The position numbers were made by a program, and so were the translations under genes. Under the pieces are notes generated by a model. It searched no databases. It had not been told where the DNA came from and saw nothing but the letters and a program-made list of their open reading frames with translations. A DNA stretch of 64,000 bases, taken from Shimia sagamensis (lineage in GTDB: Bacteria > Pseudomonadota > Alphaproteobacteria > Rhodobacterales > Rhodobacteraceae). This document shows positions 35,284 to 44,583 of the stretch, in pieces. The stretch is taken from contig NZ_FXTY01000004.1 in assembly GCF_900182745.1 (NCBI RefSeq), forward strand, positions 62,001 through 126,000, given 5' to 3'. The number at the start of each line of letters is the position of its first letter. The stretch's first letter is position 1.

Positions 35284-35889
35284 TTACTGATCGGGGCGGG
35301 CGAGGGTGAAGGTGTTGTCGACCACCGCATAGTCCTTGTAGCCAAGGCGGCTCAGAGGGCGGTAGGTGGTGACGTCAAAGATACCATCCACAATGCAGTT
35401 GTCGCGCAGGTGTACACCGGTCACTTCGCCAATGGCCATGAAGTTGTTCTCTCCCAAGAGAGGCACAATCTGGGTGAGGCGGCATTCAAGCGACGCGGGC
35501 GCACCGACAAGGCGCGGGCAGTCGATGGTGTCACATTGGGCGGCTTCAAGACCTGCGGCCACAAACTCGTCCTCGTCTTTACCCAGCAGTCCGGACGAAA
35601 TGTTCATCGCGTCGCGGATGCTCTCTTCGACGATGTTCACGCAAAACACACCGGTGGCGCGGATGTTGGACAGGCTGTCTTTGCTCTCCGCCTGATCGTC
35701 TTTTTTGCCAGTGGAGGCAAACATCACCTGTGGGGGATTGTCCGCAAGCGCGTTGAAAAACGAATAGGGCGCGAGGTTGCGCACGCCGTTGGTGTCCTGG
35801 GTAGAGACCCAGGCGATCGGGCGTGGGCTGACGATGGCTTTGAACGGGTTGTGCGGCAGGCCGTGGCCGTCTTTTGGCTGATAGAACAT
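35284..35889 (-). CDS. Flavin reductase-like FMN-binding protein
   Basis: The 201-residue protein of the flavin reductase-like (DIM6/NTAB) split-barrel family carries SPRPIAWVSTQDTNGVRNLAPYS and FVVNI-like FCVNIVEESIRDAM, which place it in the group with two-component monooxygenase reductases. The partner oxygenase is not adjacent. The ATG at 35889 has GGAG eight bases upstream; the in-frame upstream ATG would give an unsupported extension. It is divergent from the next GNAT gene. Confidence 0.88.
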   Translation of the reverse strand: MFYQPKDGHGLPHNPFKAIVSPRPIAWVSTQDTNGVRNLAPYSFFNALADNPPQVMFASTGKKDDQAESKDSLSNIRATGVFCVNIVEESIRDAMNISSGLLGKDEDEFVAAGLEAAQCDTIDCPRLVGAPASLECRLTQIVPLLGENNFMAIGEVTGVHLRDNCIVDGIFDVTTYRPLSRLGYKDYAVVDNTFTLARPDQ

Positions 35890-35941
35890 CGGACTGACTC
35901 CATATTGGTTTGCAGGCAGTCCTAGCGCCATGTTAGGGGCG

Positions 35942-36475
35942 ATGAAACCGCAAAATGAACGACGGGCAAGAGGCGCGCAGGTGATTACGTTAGCTGTGGA
36001 AACAGGCGAAGATTGGTGGGAAGTGGAGGCGCTTTATGACCTCTGCTTTGCGCCGGGTCGTGAGGCGCTGTCTTCTTATCGTTTGCGTGATGGGGTGGAC
36101 CCGGTGTCGGGGCTATCGCTGACCGCGCGGGACGCCGAAGGTATCTTGGCAGGTGCCATTCGCTATTGGCCGGTGCAGATTGGCGCTGTGCAGTCTTTGT
36201 TGCTTGGCCCGGTGGCGGTGCACCCGACACACCAAGGCGAAGGCTTGGGCCGGTCCCTGATCGAGGACAGCTTGCAGCGTGCGGCACCTTTGGGCTGGCA
36301 GCGGGTCATGCTGGTGGGGGACGCGTCGTATTATAAGCGGTTTGGTTTCGAGAAGCTGGAGGGCGTGGTGATGCCGCCGCCGACCAATCCTGAACGTGTT
36401 TTGGGGCGGGCGCTTGTTGAAGACGCTTGGAGTGGCGTTGCTGGGAATGTGGAGAGTGTGGCGTTGGGTGGTTAA
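35942..36475 (+). CDS. GNAT N-acetyltransferase (YhbS-like)
   Basis: This acetyltransferase of about 177 residues has the central motif LLLGPVAVHPTHQGEGLGRSLIED (its core VAVHPTHQGEGLG binds acetyl-CoA) and GWQRVMLVGDASYYKRFGFEKL. The pattern matches the YhbS group, whose substrates are mostly unknown. The start is uncertain: ATG at 35930 or 35942, or GTG near 35981, are all possible. It is divergent from the flavin reductase gene. Confidence 0.85.
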   Translation: MKPQNERRARGAQVITLAVETGEDWWEVEALYDLCFAPGREALSSYRLRDGVDPVSGLSLTARDAEGILAGAIRYWPVQIGAVQSLLLGPVAVHPTHQGEGLGRSLIEDSLQRAAPLGWQRVMLVGDASYYKRFGFEKLEGVVMPPPTNPERVLGRALVEDAWSGVAGNVESVALGG

Positions 36476-36550
36476 AGAGTGCTGATGCGTTTTGGCGTTT
36501 CGTACGATTGCTACCTATTGGCCAACCGACAACCCTGAAAATTGCGCGAG

Positions 36551-36569
36551 AAGTCCGCAGTGCGGACTT
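36551..36569. repeat. Perfect 9-1-9 palindrome before the MFS gene
   Basis: AAGTCCGCA-G-TGCGGACTT is perfectly symmetric and lies 105 bp upstream of the MFS start, at the edge where base composition becomes more A/T-rich. It may be an operator or a remnant of a dispersed repeat. Confidence 0.5.
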
Positions 36570-36674
36570 TGCTGCAATCCGAGACCAACTGGCGATAGAC
36601 AGCTCTCGCAATATCACACACGCTCCACTCGCGCTGCACTTGTATTCGCTGTTCAATCTGCCAAGTTCACAGAC

Positions 36675-37955
36675 ATGCCAGCCGACATCGAATTTTCCTT
36701 CCATCAGCTATCCAGCTCCGCCCGGCGGCATATTCGGGTTTTCCAGATCCAACAGTTTCTAGATCGTTTCGCGATGGGTCTGACGGTAGCGGTTGTCGCG
36801 TTGGCCTTGATCGACCGTGGTATGGATCTTTTCCAAATTTCGCTGCTTTTTGGCGTCTATTCGGTCACGACGATGGCGATGGAACTCCCGTTTGGCGGGT
36901 TGGCAGACAAAATTGGGCGCAAGCCCGTCTTCATGTCAGCCGTTGTGGCAAGCATGATATCGCTGGGTCTCTTTCTGTCGTCCAGCGGCTTTTATGTTCT
37001 GGCATTGTCGTTTGCGTTCATTGGGTTCGGGCGCGCTTTGCGGTCGGGAACGCTCGACGCCTGGTTTGTCGAAAATTTCAGAACCATGGCCCCGGGCGTC
37101 GATATCCAGCCTGCGCTGGCAAAAGCCCAATGGGCAAATGCTTTGGGGCTGGCTTTCGGTGCGATCTGCGGAGGCCTTTTGCCCGATGCCTTCGGGGATG
37201 GCGCAGTCCAACGTGGCTTCAGCGCTTACGACGTCTCCTACGTGGCAAGCCTGATCATGATGATAGTGTTGTTTATCTATACGCTCTTTGCGATCACAGA
37301 GGAGCCGCGCCCGCTGAACCCCAAGGCGCTCGCTCAGGGCTTCAGAGACGTTCCTGAAGTGATAAAACAGGCCGGCCTCCTCGCCTTGAGGCACCCCACT
37401 TTGTCGATACTACTTCTCGCCTTGGCTCTGTTTCTGATGGCAACAAACCCGGTTGAAATATTCTGGCCCACCCATCTAAAAGGTATGCTGGATGAAGATT
37501 ACGCCAGTACGGCCATCGGTGTTCTAACGGCGACGTATTTTTTCTCTACCGCGTTTGGCGCGGCTCTTTCGCCGCACATCAATCAAATTTTCAAGCGCCG
37601 ACACGCTGTCACGCTTTCTGTGGTTTTTGCCTGCCTCGCGGTTCTCCAGGTCGCCATGGCGTATCAGAGCCAGGTCATCGGCTTCGTGGCGATGTTCATT
37701 TCGTTTTCTATTGTTCTTGGTGCGGCCGAAACGCCAGCCAGCAGCATTTTGCATGCCTGTGTCGAAAACCATCAGCGTTCCACGTTGCTGTCATTGCGCT
37801 CACTCGTGCAGCAGCTGGGCGCAGCAACCAGCCTCCTGATGGTTGGGGGGATTGCAGAAGCCTATTCGCTACCTCTCGCCTGGGCTGGAAGCGCGGGGTT
37901 TCTCATGATTGCTGTCTTGCTGATGGGCATATTGGCCAAGCGGTTGGAACGCTGA
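36675..37955 (+). CDS. Major facilitator superfamily transporter
   Basis: The 426-residue permease has 12 predicted helices and the MFS motif GGLADKIGRKPVF between helices 2 and 3 (about 75-87). Transporters of this type exchange small solutes or export drugs; the substrate is unknown. The ATG at 36675 (MPADIEFSFHQL) fits the first helix; the open frame 61 codons upstream is not protein-like. Together with the GlxA-type regulator and the isochorismatase-like hydrolase it forms a cassette more A/T-rich than its surroundings. Confidence 0.88.
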   Translation: MPADIEFSFHQLSSSARRHIRVFQIQQFLDRFAMGLTVAVVALALIDRGMDLFQISLLFGVYSVTTMAMELPFGGLADKIGRKPVFMSAVVASMISLGLFLSSSGFYVLALSFAFIGFGRALRSGTLDAWFVENFRTMAPGVDIQPALAKAQWANALGLAFGAICGGLLPDAFGDGAVQRGFSAYDVSYVASLIMMIVLFIYTLFAITEEPRPLNPKALAQGFRDVPEVIKQAGLLALRHPTLSILLLALALFLMATNPVEIFWPTHLKGMLDEDYASTAIGVLTATYFFSTAFGAALSPHINQIFKRRHAVTLSVVFACLAVLQVAMAYQSQVIGFVAMFISFSIVLGAAETPASSILHACVENHQRSTLLSLRSLVQQLGAATSLLMVGGIAEAYSLPLAWAGSAGFLMIAVLLMGILAKRLER

Positions 37956-38144
37956 GTTTGTGATCCGCCTTTCGATTATCGCGTAATATTCTGAACTAAA
38001 TGCCTCAAGCGGGCCTTGGCCAATCGCGTCGTACCTGCGAAGGAACTGGTTCGGTTGATTGGTCCTTTTGAGGGGCTTCCTGACCTCAATTTGGGGGAGC
38101 GTTTTACTGGTCATCATTTCATTGCGATTGCTTTCTAGGTTGCC

Positions 38145-39080
38145 CTACGTCACCGGCGTTGGGTGAATTCGAAAGCGGTGCCGATACTCCCCCGCACTAA
38201 GTCCAGAAATAGACTTGAAAAGACGGTTGAACGCGGAAACGTCTTTATATCCAACCTGCCAGCAAATTTCACTTACTGTCTGTGCCGTGAGTTCGAGCAG
38301 TCCTTTTGCTTTTTCAATACGAAGCTCTTGGACATATTGGTTTACAGTGTGTCCCGTGCTTTCCAAGAATTTACGGTGTAGAGATCTGGGGGAGAGCCCC
38401 GCCTGAATTGCCAGAGCGCCAACTGTCAGATCTGCGTCTACGTTGCTTTCCATCCAGATTTGAAGGGCGCGAATGGCTTGGTTTCTGTGCGCCAAATTGG
38501 GCCTAAACGAGCGATAGTTGCGTTGCTCTCGACCTGTCGGATCAATCAACATCTGCCGACAAGTCTGTGAGACGACAGTTGGGCCGAGCCAGCGGCCAAT
38601 CAGATGGATCCCCAGATCAACCCACGCCATCACCCCCCCCGCTGTCACAATATCATTGTCATCCACCAGAATTCGCTCAGGACTAAGGCGAACCTTGGGG
38701 AAATGTGATCTGAAATCCTCCTCAAGCGCCCAGTGCGTTGTGGCGGGGCGGCCGTCCAGAATACCGGCATGTCCGAGCCAAAAACTTCCTGCACAGGCTG
38801 AGCAAATGATCGTTCCGGCAAGATGCTGATGCACAATCCAGTGATGCAGTTTCGGGTCATGTTCTCCCCGTTTTCCGTTCAGATTTGGCGGGATAATTAC
38901 GGCATCAATATTTCTGACGCGCTCTGTTTCCGATGGAGCCAAAACCTGGTGCGTGATCTGTGGTTTGAGGTCTTCATCGATAAGGCTGTTGGCAACATCA
39001 AACAGCTCTCCAAGCCCATGCAAGGCGGATTTCTGAGAGCCCTCATAGGCGATGATGGCAAGGTTTGGCATATATGGCAC
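38145..39080 (-). CDS. GlxA-family regulator (DJ-1/PfpI domain plus AraC helix-turn-helix)
   Basis: The 311-residue protein has a DJ-1/PfpI-like N-terminal domain (about 5-180; IICSACAGSFWLGHAGILDG at the nucleophile elbow) and an AraC-type DNA-binding domain (about 205-305; LSPRSLHRKFLESTGHT and VSEICWQVGYKDVSAFNRLFKSISG). The elbow contains a cysteine, as in GlxA-type regulators, but these generally act as sensors, not enzymes. It is divergent from the hydrolase gene across 89 bp and probably controls it and itself. Confidence 0.9.
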   Translation of the reverse strand: MPYMPNLAIIAYEGSQKSALHGLGELFDVANSLIDEDLKPQITHQVLAPSETERVRNIDAVIIPPNLNGKRGEHDPKLHHWIVHQHLAGTIICSACAGSFWLGHAGILDGRPATTHWALEEDFRSHFPKVRLSPERILVDDNDIVTAGGVMAWVDLGIHLIGRWLGPTVVSQTCRQMLIDPTGREQRNYRSFRPNLAHRNQAIRALQIWMESNVDADLTVGALAIQAGLSPRSLHRKFLESTGHTVNQYVQELRIEKAKGLLELTAQTVSEICWQVGYKDVSAFNRLFKSISGLSAGEYRHRFRIHPTPVT

Positions 39081-39084
39081 TCAA

Positions 39085-39102
39085 ATTGTCATTTCTGCCA
39101 AT
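39085..39102. promoter_or_regulatory. Candidate operator between glxA-like gene and hydrolase gene
   Basis: ATTGTCA-TTTC-TGCCAAT is an inverted repeat with one mismatch in the divergent gap, just upstream of the regulator start codon. The position suits autoregulation by the AraC-type protein, but the binding is inferred. Confidence 0.35.
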
Positions 39103-39169
39103 CGTATCCGCGAGGTGCCATGGCGTAAACACAGTTGTGACCCCAATCAAATATCAAAGTGAGTATCAA

Positions 39170-39736
39170 ATGACCAAATCTGCCTTGTTGTTAGTCGACA
39201 TCCAGAACGATTACTTTCCAAGTTTTGACGGTAGTAAAATGCCCTTGCCAAACATGGATGCGGCTGGCGCAAAGGCCGCGAACCTACTCAACAGCGCGCG
39301 CGAGTCCGGACTGAAAGTGATCCATGTTAAACATGTTATGGCATCAGATAAGGCCCCGTTTTTTCATCCGGCAACCAAGGGGGCTGAGCTTCATGACAGT
39401 GTTGCCCCTAGCTCCGGTGAAGTGGTTGTTGAGAAGGCCAAGCCAAATAGTTTTGTGGGCACGAACCTCAAGCAATTGCTACGAGAGCAGCAAATTGAGC
39501 ACCTCATTATTTGTGGTGCAATGAGCCAAATGTGTGTTGATGCAACTGTGCGTGCTGGCTCTGATCTCGGTTTCAAAGTGACCGTCGCCCATGATGCATG
39601 TGCTGCTGCGAACATTGCGCATGATGATGTCAGTGTGCCTTCTGCGAAGGTGCATGCTGCAATAATGGCACCCTTGGCTTCTAGCTATGCCGAAGTTCTG
39701 CCGACGTCAGACATCAACTTAAATGTCTTGGGCTGA
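39170..39736 (+). CDS. Isochorismatase-like cysteine hydrolase
   Basis: The 188-residue alpha/beta hydrolase of the isochorismatase-like family has a complete catalytic triad: D10 in LLLVDIQNDYF, K91 in EKAKPNSF, and C122 in GAMSQMCVDATVRAG. The family includes nicotinamidases, N-carbamoyl hydrolases and pyrimidine amidases; the cysteine makes this a probable amide hydrolase, not an isochorismatase. The divergent GlxA-type gene is the likely regulator. The 150 bp after it (39737-39886) show no feature that I recognise. Confidence 0.9.
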   Translation: MTKSALLLVDIQNDYFPSFDGSKMPLPNMDAAGAKAANLLNSARESGLKVIHVKHVMASDKAPFFHPATKGAELHDSVAPSSGEVVVEKAKPNSFVGTNLKQLLREQQIEHLIICGAMSQMCVDATVRAGSDLGFKVTVAHDACAAANIAHDDVSVPSAKVHAAIMAPLASSYAEVLPTSDINLNVLG

Positions 39737-39886
39737 CATTTAGGTGGGCCGGAGCATTCGACTGTTTCGGCTCACACCATCCTTGAAACGTTGCTACACG
39801 GCATCAGTAATCGCCAACCGGACCACCAGTGCCCTCATTCCTCCTAGAGCGGTTGAACAAGCGCCTTGGGTTCCTACTTTTAAGGC

Positions 39887-40654
39887 ATGACCCAAATTGA
39901 GATTTTACCGGACATTCCGGACCGTGAGATTGACGTAAACTCTGAGTTGGACGCGCTTGCGGCGCGCTATGGCGGGGCCAGTGGGCTGGGCATGAAGGTG
40001 CTGGGCGTGTTGGGCATGCCGGTGAGCGGGTTGCTCAAAAGCTTGCCAGGCGAGGTTCAGGATGGGCTGGGCGGTGCCACGGAAGTGGCTTTGATGCAGG
40101 CGGTGAAATGGGCTGATGGCAGTCGCGGCTTGGTGAAAGACCAGCCGGATTGGGTCAATGCCTCGGTCACCGCTGCGCTGGGCGCGGCTGGTGGGGTTGG
40201 AGGTGTGACCTCTTCCTTGGCGGAATTGCCGATCACCATCACAGTGCTGTTACGCGCCATTCAGAGCGTGGGTGTGCAATACGGATTTGATCCCAGCCAT
40301 GAGAGCGTGCGGTTTGATTGTGTGCGGGTGCTGGCGGCCAATGGGCCGTTTGAGGCGGATCGGGGCGCGGATTTGGCGATGCTGGAGCAGCGGGCCGGAT
40401 TGGCCATGGGCGGCACCAAATGGATCAGTGCGGTGATTGTGCCAAAGCTGGCACCAGTGTTGGGGCAGAAACTGGCGGCGCAGATGGTGCCGGTGATTGG
40501 CGCGGCGGCTGGCGCGGCGACGAATTATGCCTACACCAGCTATTATCAGGACATTGCCCATGTGCATTTTGGCCTGCGCAGACTGGCCGTAGAAGCGGAT
40601 GTGTCACCGGAGATGCTGGTGGACGGCATGCGCAAGCGGTTAGGCAAAGCGTAG
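39887..40654 (+). CDS. EcsC family protein
   Basis: The 255-residue protein has the EcsC pattern: a helical N-terminal part (LDALAARYGGASGLGMKVL), a glycine-rich central stretch that probably dips into the membrane (AALGAAGGVGGVTSSLAELPITITVLLRAIQSVG, about 98-130, quoted by its ends), and LAAQMVPVIGAAAGAATNY near the C terminus. EcsC proteins are membrane-associated with no defined biochemical activity. No partner is evident. It is convergent with ptsP (24 bp). Confidence 0.85.
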   Translation: MTQIEILPDIPDREIDVNSELDALAARYGGASGLGMKVLGVLGMPVSGLLKSLPGEVQDGLGGATEVALMQAVKWADGSRGLVKDQPDWVNASVTAALGAAGGVGGVTSSLAELPITITVLLRAIQSVGVQYGFDPSHESVRFDCVRVLAANGPFEADRGADLAMLEQRAGLAMGGTKWISAVIVPKLAPVLGQKLAAQMVPVIGAAAGAATNYAYTSYYQDIAHVHFGLRRLAVEADVSPEMLVDGMRKRLGKA

Positions 40655-40678
40655 CCGGGCATCACCCGGCTACATTGG

Positions 40679-42922
40679 TTAGCTGCTGCTGCGCAGATAT
40701 TCCATCACGTCAGGGCGCACGGATTGTTCGCCACGCTCGCGCGCTGCGTGGATCACCCGGCGCAGCTCACCCAGATCAACCCGGCGGATCAGGCTTTTGA
40801 CCGGACCAATGGAGGCTGGACGCATAGAGAGATTGCGCAGGCCCATGGCAGCGAGACAGACAGCCTCAATCGGGCGGCCAGCGTCTTCGCCACAAAAGCT
40901 CAGCGGCGTGCCGGTGTCGATGCAGCGGTTCACAATGCCTTCTAGGAAGGTCAGGAAGCTGACGTTGAGCGTGTCATAACGGCGGCGCACGCGCTCGTTT
41001 TCGCGATCAGCCGCAAAAAAGAACTGTTTGAGGTCATTGCCGCCAATCGAGAGGAAGTCGACCTCTTCGTAGAATTTCTTGGGGGCAAATGCCAAAGATG
41101 GGGTTTCCAGCATGGCGCCAACTTCGATATCGGACGGCAGCGGATGGCCGAGGATGGTTTCGCGCTCGATGGCTTTGTCTACCTCAGCCTTGGCGGCGGT
41201 GTATTCCTCATATTGTGCGATGAAGGGGAACATGATGGTCAACGGTCGGCCGTTTGCAGCCCGCAGAAGCGCCTGAAGTTGCATGCGCATCACGCCGGGT
41301 TTGTCCAAAGCCACACGCACAGCCCGCCAGCCAAGCGCCGGGTTGGGCTCGTCTTGCGGGGCCATGTAGGGCAGCACTTTGTCAGAGCCGATGTCGAGTG
41401 TGCGAAACACCACGCGTTTGCCTGCGGCGGCGTCCATGACGGTGGAGTAGAGTTGCGCCAGCTCAGTCCGTTTTGGCATTTGGTTGCGGATCAAAAATTG
41501 CAGCTCGGTGCGGAACAGGCCGACGCCCTCAGCACCGGAGGACTCCAACGAGGGCAGATCCGCCATCAGGCCCGCGTTCATCGTCAGATGCACCACCGCG
41601 CCGTCGCGGCTTTTGGCCTCTTTGTCTCGGATGCTGGCGTACCGTTCCTGTGCCTTTGCTGCCATGGCGATTTTGTCGCGGAACGCGGTGACAACCGTGT
41701 CGTCGGGGCGCAGGTGCACAACGCCCTGATCGCCGTCGACCATGATGTGATCGCCATTCAGCGCCTCGGTGGTGATTTTGTCCGCATGAATCACCAAAGG
41801 GATCGCCAACGCACGCGCGACAATGGCTGCGTGGCTGCCAACGGAGCCTTCTTCGAGGATGATGCCTTTGAGTTTGCGGCCATATTCCAGCAGCTCGGCC
41901 GGGCCGATGTTGCGGGCGATCAGAATGGGATCGGTTGGCATTTCCGCTCCGGTCTCGGAGCCTTGGCCGGTGAGAATGCGCAGCAGGCGGTTGGATAGAT
42001 CGTCCAAATCATGCAGACGTTCGCGCAGATATTGATCGGTGACCTGCTCCATACGCGCACGGGCGGTGGATTGTTCTTTCTCCACGGCGGCTTCGGCGGA
42101 TAGACCGCGGGCGATGTCCTGCTCAATGCGCTTCATCCAGCCTTTGGAGTTGGCAAACATGCGGTAGGCTTCGAGCACCTCGAGCTGTTCTTTATCGCCG
42201 CGTTTGACCCCGTCGAGCATCTTGTCGACGCCAACACGCAGTTCTTCGACCGCTCCATGTAGGCGCGGGAGTTCCACATCAGGGTCATCGGCCACTGGGT
42301 TTGTGACCACCACGCGGGGCTCATGCAGCCAGACGTGCCCCTCGCTGGCGCCTTCTTGGCCGGAGGTGCCGCGGAAAAGTTCGGATTGCTGATGGCGCGC
42401 ACTCATGGCGGCGCCTTCGCCCACAAAAGCGCCCAATTCGGTCATTTCGGCCAGCACCATGGCGACCACTTCCAGCGCATAGACCTCGTCCGGTGAATAG
42501 CCGCGTTTGTCTTTGGACTGCACCACGAGAACGCCAAGATTGTCACCAAGGCGTTGAACCGGGATGCCACAGAAGCTTGAATAAATCTCTTCGCCGGTTT
42601 CCGGCATATAGCGGAAACCTTTGGCGCTGGGCGCGTCGTCGGTGTTCACCACTTTGGAGGTGCGCGCGACGCGCCCCACAAGGCCTTCGCCAACCCGCAT
42701 GCGGGTTTGGTGGACCGCTTCGGCATTCAAACCTTCGGTGGCGCAAAGCTCCAAAGTTTCTTCGTCGCGAAACAGATAGATCGAGCAGACCTCGGTGCCC
42801 ATAGAGGAGGCGATTAAGTGTGTGATTTTGTCCAAGCGCTCTTGACCGGCGCTGTCCTCGGCCAGGGCATCGCGTAGGCGCCCCAGAAGTTTGCGGCTCT
42901 CGGTCTCGGTTTTTTGCACCAT
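40679..42922 (-). CDS. ptsP: Phosphoenolpyruvate--protein phosphotransferase PtsP (enzyme I-Ntr)
   Basis: The 747-residue protein has a GAF domain (about 20-155), the PTS enzyme I N-terminal part, the phosphohistidine domain with the active His in GSVGSHAAIVARALAI, and a C-terminal PEP-binding barrel (GLFRTELQFL, LDIGSDKVLPY, LSIGGNDLKQF). It starts the nitrogen PTS relay to NPr and EIIA-Ntr, which adjusts potassium, carbon storage and nitrogen responses. The GAF domain senses small molecules in relatives. The ATG at 42922 gives the expected start (MVQKTETESRKLLGRLR). Confidence 0.95.
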   Translation of the reverse strand: MVQKTETESRKLLGRLRDALAEDSAGQERLDKITHLIASSMGTEVCSIYLFRDEETLELCATEGLNAEAVHQTRMRVGEGLVGRVARTSKVVNTDDAPSAKGFRYMPETGEEIYSSFCGIPVQRLGDNLGVLVVQSKDKRGYSPDEVYALEVVAMVLAEMTELGAFVGEGAAMSARHQQSELFRGTSGQEGASEGHVWLHEPRVVVTNPVADDPDVELPRLHGAVEELRVGVDKMLDGVKRGDKEQLEVLEAYRMFANSKGWMKRIEQDIARGLSAEAAVEKEQSTARARMEQVTDQYLRERLHDLDDLSNRLLRILTGQGSETGAEMPTDPILIARNIGPAELLEYGRKLKGIILEEGSVGSHAAIVARALAIPLVIHADKITTEALNGDHIMVDGDQGVVHLRPDDTVVTAFRDKIAMAAKAQERYASIRDKEAKSRDGAVVHLTMNAGLMADLPSLESSGAEGVGLFRTELQFLIRNQMPKRTELAQLYSTVMDAAAGKRVVFRTLDIGSDKVLPYMAPQDEPNPALGWRAVRVALDKPGVMRMQLQALLRAANGRPLTIMFPFIAQYEEYTAAKAEVDKAIERETILGHPLPSDIEVGAMLETPSLAFAPKKFYEEVDFLSIGGNDLKQFFFAADRENERVRRRYDTLNVSFLTFLEGIVNRCIDTGTPLSFCGEDAGRPIEAVCLAAMGLRNLSMRPASIGPVKSLIRRVDLGELRRVIHAARERGEQSVRPDVMEYLRSSS

Positions 42923-43194
42923 TTGAGGTGGGGTCCTTGTCGCTACTCGGGGCCGAATAGAACACAACAGCGCGGGAATCAAAATGGTTTATGCTGTTGT
43001 CTTGGCGGCAATAATACGCCGCGATGCAGCGATTTTTGGGAAGAAAATTCGAAAAAGGTTTTTTGTGGCTTATTGGGTGGCGTTTCTTTGCGTGATGCAG
43101 TGTGCTGCAGCGCAGCATGGCGATCCATGGTCTGCGGCTATGCTGTAATAAATAGAGGCAAAATGCCGCAAAATTGGGCGTTCTAAACGTATCA
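42923..43194. other. Gene-free stretch between ptsP and the lysC terminator
   Basis: This A/T-rich stretch should contain the ptsP promoter. A short hairpin, TGCTG/CAGCA, lies at about 43102-43117. I saw no protein-like frame on either strand and no RNA gene. Confidence 0.4.
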
Positions 43195-43226
43195 ATAAAA
43201 AACGCGCGGCTGGTGGGCCGCGCGTT
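43195..43226 (-). terminator. Rho-independent terminator of lysC
   Basis: On the minus strand, AACGCGCGGC and GCCGCGCGTT (43217-43226 with 43201-43210) form a 10-bp stem with a 6-base loop followed by TTTTATT. It lies about 18 bp after the lysC stop. Confidence 0.9.
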
Positions 43227-43244
43227 GTGATCTTGGTTGTGATG

Positions 43245-44483
43245 TTAGCCGACTTTTTCCAGCTCAAAGGCGTCGTGCAACGATTGCACTGCCAGCTCCA
43301 TGTATTTGCGATCAATCAGCACCGAGATTTTAATCTCTGAGGTGGTGATGACTTTGATGTTCACACCTTCATCAGAGAGCACTTTGAACATCTTGGCGGC
43401 CACACCGGATTGTGAGCGCATGCCGATACCCACCACAGAGACTTTGGAGACGTCTTCGTCGATCACCAGCTCTGCAAAGTTCAACCCGCCGGAGGTTTTG
43501 AGCTCGTCCAGCGCTGTTTCGGCGCGTTTCACCTGATCTGTGGGCAGGGAATAGGTCATGTCTGTGCGGCCATCCTCAGAGATGTTCTGCACAATCATGT
43601 CCACGTTCACGCCCGCATCAGACAGGCAACCAAAGATGATGGAGGCGATGCCCGGGCGGTCGGCCACCGACAGCAGGGTCATTTTGGCTTCGTCGCGGGA
43701 GTAGGCCACACCGGCCACAACATTGGATTCCATGATTTCCTCCTCATCGCAGACCAGCGTGCCGGCCTCGTCAGATTGTTCTTCAAAAGAGCTGAGTACG
43801 CGCAGTTTTACCTTATAGCGCATGGCCAACTCGACAGAGCGTGTTTGCAGGACTTTGGCGCCCAGAGAGGCCAGTTCCAGCATTTCCTCAAAGGCAATTT
43901 TGTCCAGTTTGCGCGCTTTGGCACAAATCCGCGGGTCGGTGGTGTAGACCCCGTCCACATCGGTGTAGATGTCACAGCGTTCCGCTCCAAAGGCTGCTGC
44001 AAAGGCCACGGCAGTGGTGTCAGAGCCACCCCGTCCTAATGTGGCAATGCGGCCCTCATCACTGATGCCTTGGAAGCCAGCCACCACAGCCACACGCATG
44101 CCCTCGCCAAACTTGGCGTTGAGGTTGTCGGTTGGGATTTCTTCGATCCGGGCCTGGCTGTGGGCAGAGGTGGTTTTTAATGGCACTTGCCAGCCTTGCC
44201 AGCTGCGGGCGGGAACATCCATTTCCTGCAAGGTCAGCGCCATCAGGCCCGCGGTGACGTTTTCACCGGAGCTGACAATGGCGTCATACTCGCGGGCGTC
44301 ATAAAGCGGCGAGGTCTCATCCACATAGCCAACAAGTTTGTTGGTTTCACCGGACATGGCAGAGACGATGACAATCACGTCATAGCCTTTGGCCACTTCC
44401 ACACCCACGCGTTTGGCGGCGCGGCGGATGCGGTCGAGGTTGGCGACGGAGGTGCCGCCAAATTTCATCACAAGTACGGGCAT
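43245..44483 (-). CDS. lysC: Aspartate kinase
   Basis: The 412-residue enzyme phosphorylates aspartate in the first step of lysine, methionine and threonine synthesis. It has the kinase N-terminal motif VMKFGGTSVANLDRI, the catalytic GRGGSDTTAVAFA, and two C-terminal ACT domains (about 265-405) for feedback control by lysine and threonine. Length is that of the monofunctional class with both ACT domains; an internal beta-subunit start, known in some bacteria, was not resolved. No pathway partner is adjacent; thrC is 20 kb away. Confidence 0.96.
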   Translation of the reverse strand: MPVLVMKFGGTSVANLDRIRRAAKRVGVEVAKGYDVIVIVSAMSGETNKLVGYVDETSPLYDAREYDAIVSSGENVTAGLMALTLQEMDVPARSWQGWQVPLKTTSAHSQARIEEIPTDNLNAKFGEGMRVAVVAGFQGISDEGRIATLGRGGSDTTAVAFAAAFGAERCDIYTDVDGVYTTDPRICAKARKLDKIAFEEMLELASLGAKVLQTRSVELAMRYKVKLRVLSSFEEQSDEAGTLVCDEEEIMESNVVAGVAYSRDEAKMTLLSVADRPGIASIIFGCLSDAGVNVDMIVQNISEDGRTDMTYSLPTDQVKRAETALDELKTSGGLNFAELVIDEDVSKVSVVGIGMRSQSGVAAKMFKVLSDEGVNIKVITTSEIKISVLIDRKYMELAVQSLHDAFELEKVG

Positions 44484-44583
44484 GGCGCGTCCTTATATCG
44501 TAAGTCGCAGGCGGTTTACGCGGTTGATGCCCAAGAGGCAAGAAAGATTGGCGCGGCAGGGGCGCGCAGGTTGGGAAAGTAGG

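Noticed and set aside
36492..36674. N-terminal extension of the MFS transporter
   Set aside because: The 61 upstream codons contain a palindrome and show no conserved or hydrophobic pattern; the inner ATG begins the expected transporter start.
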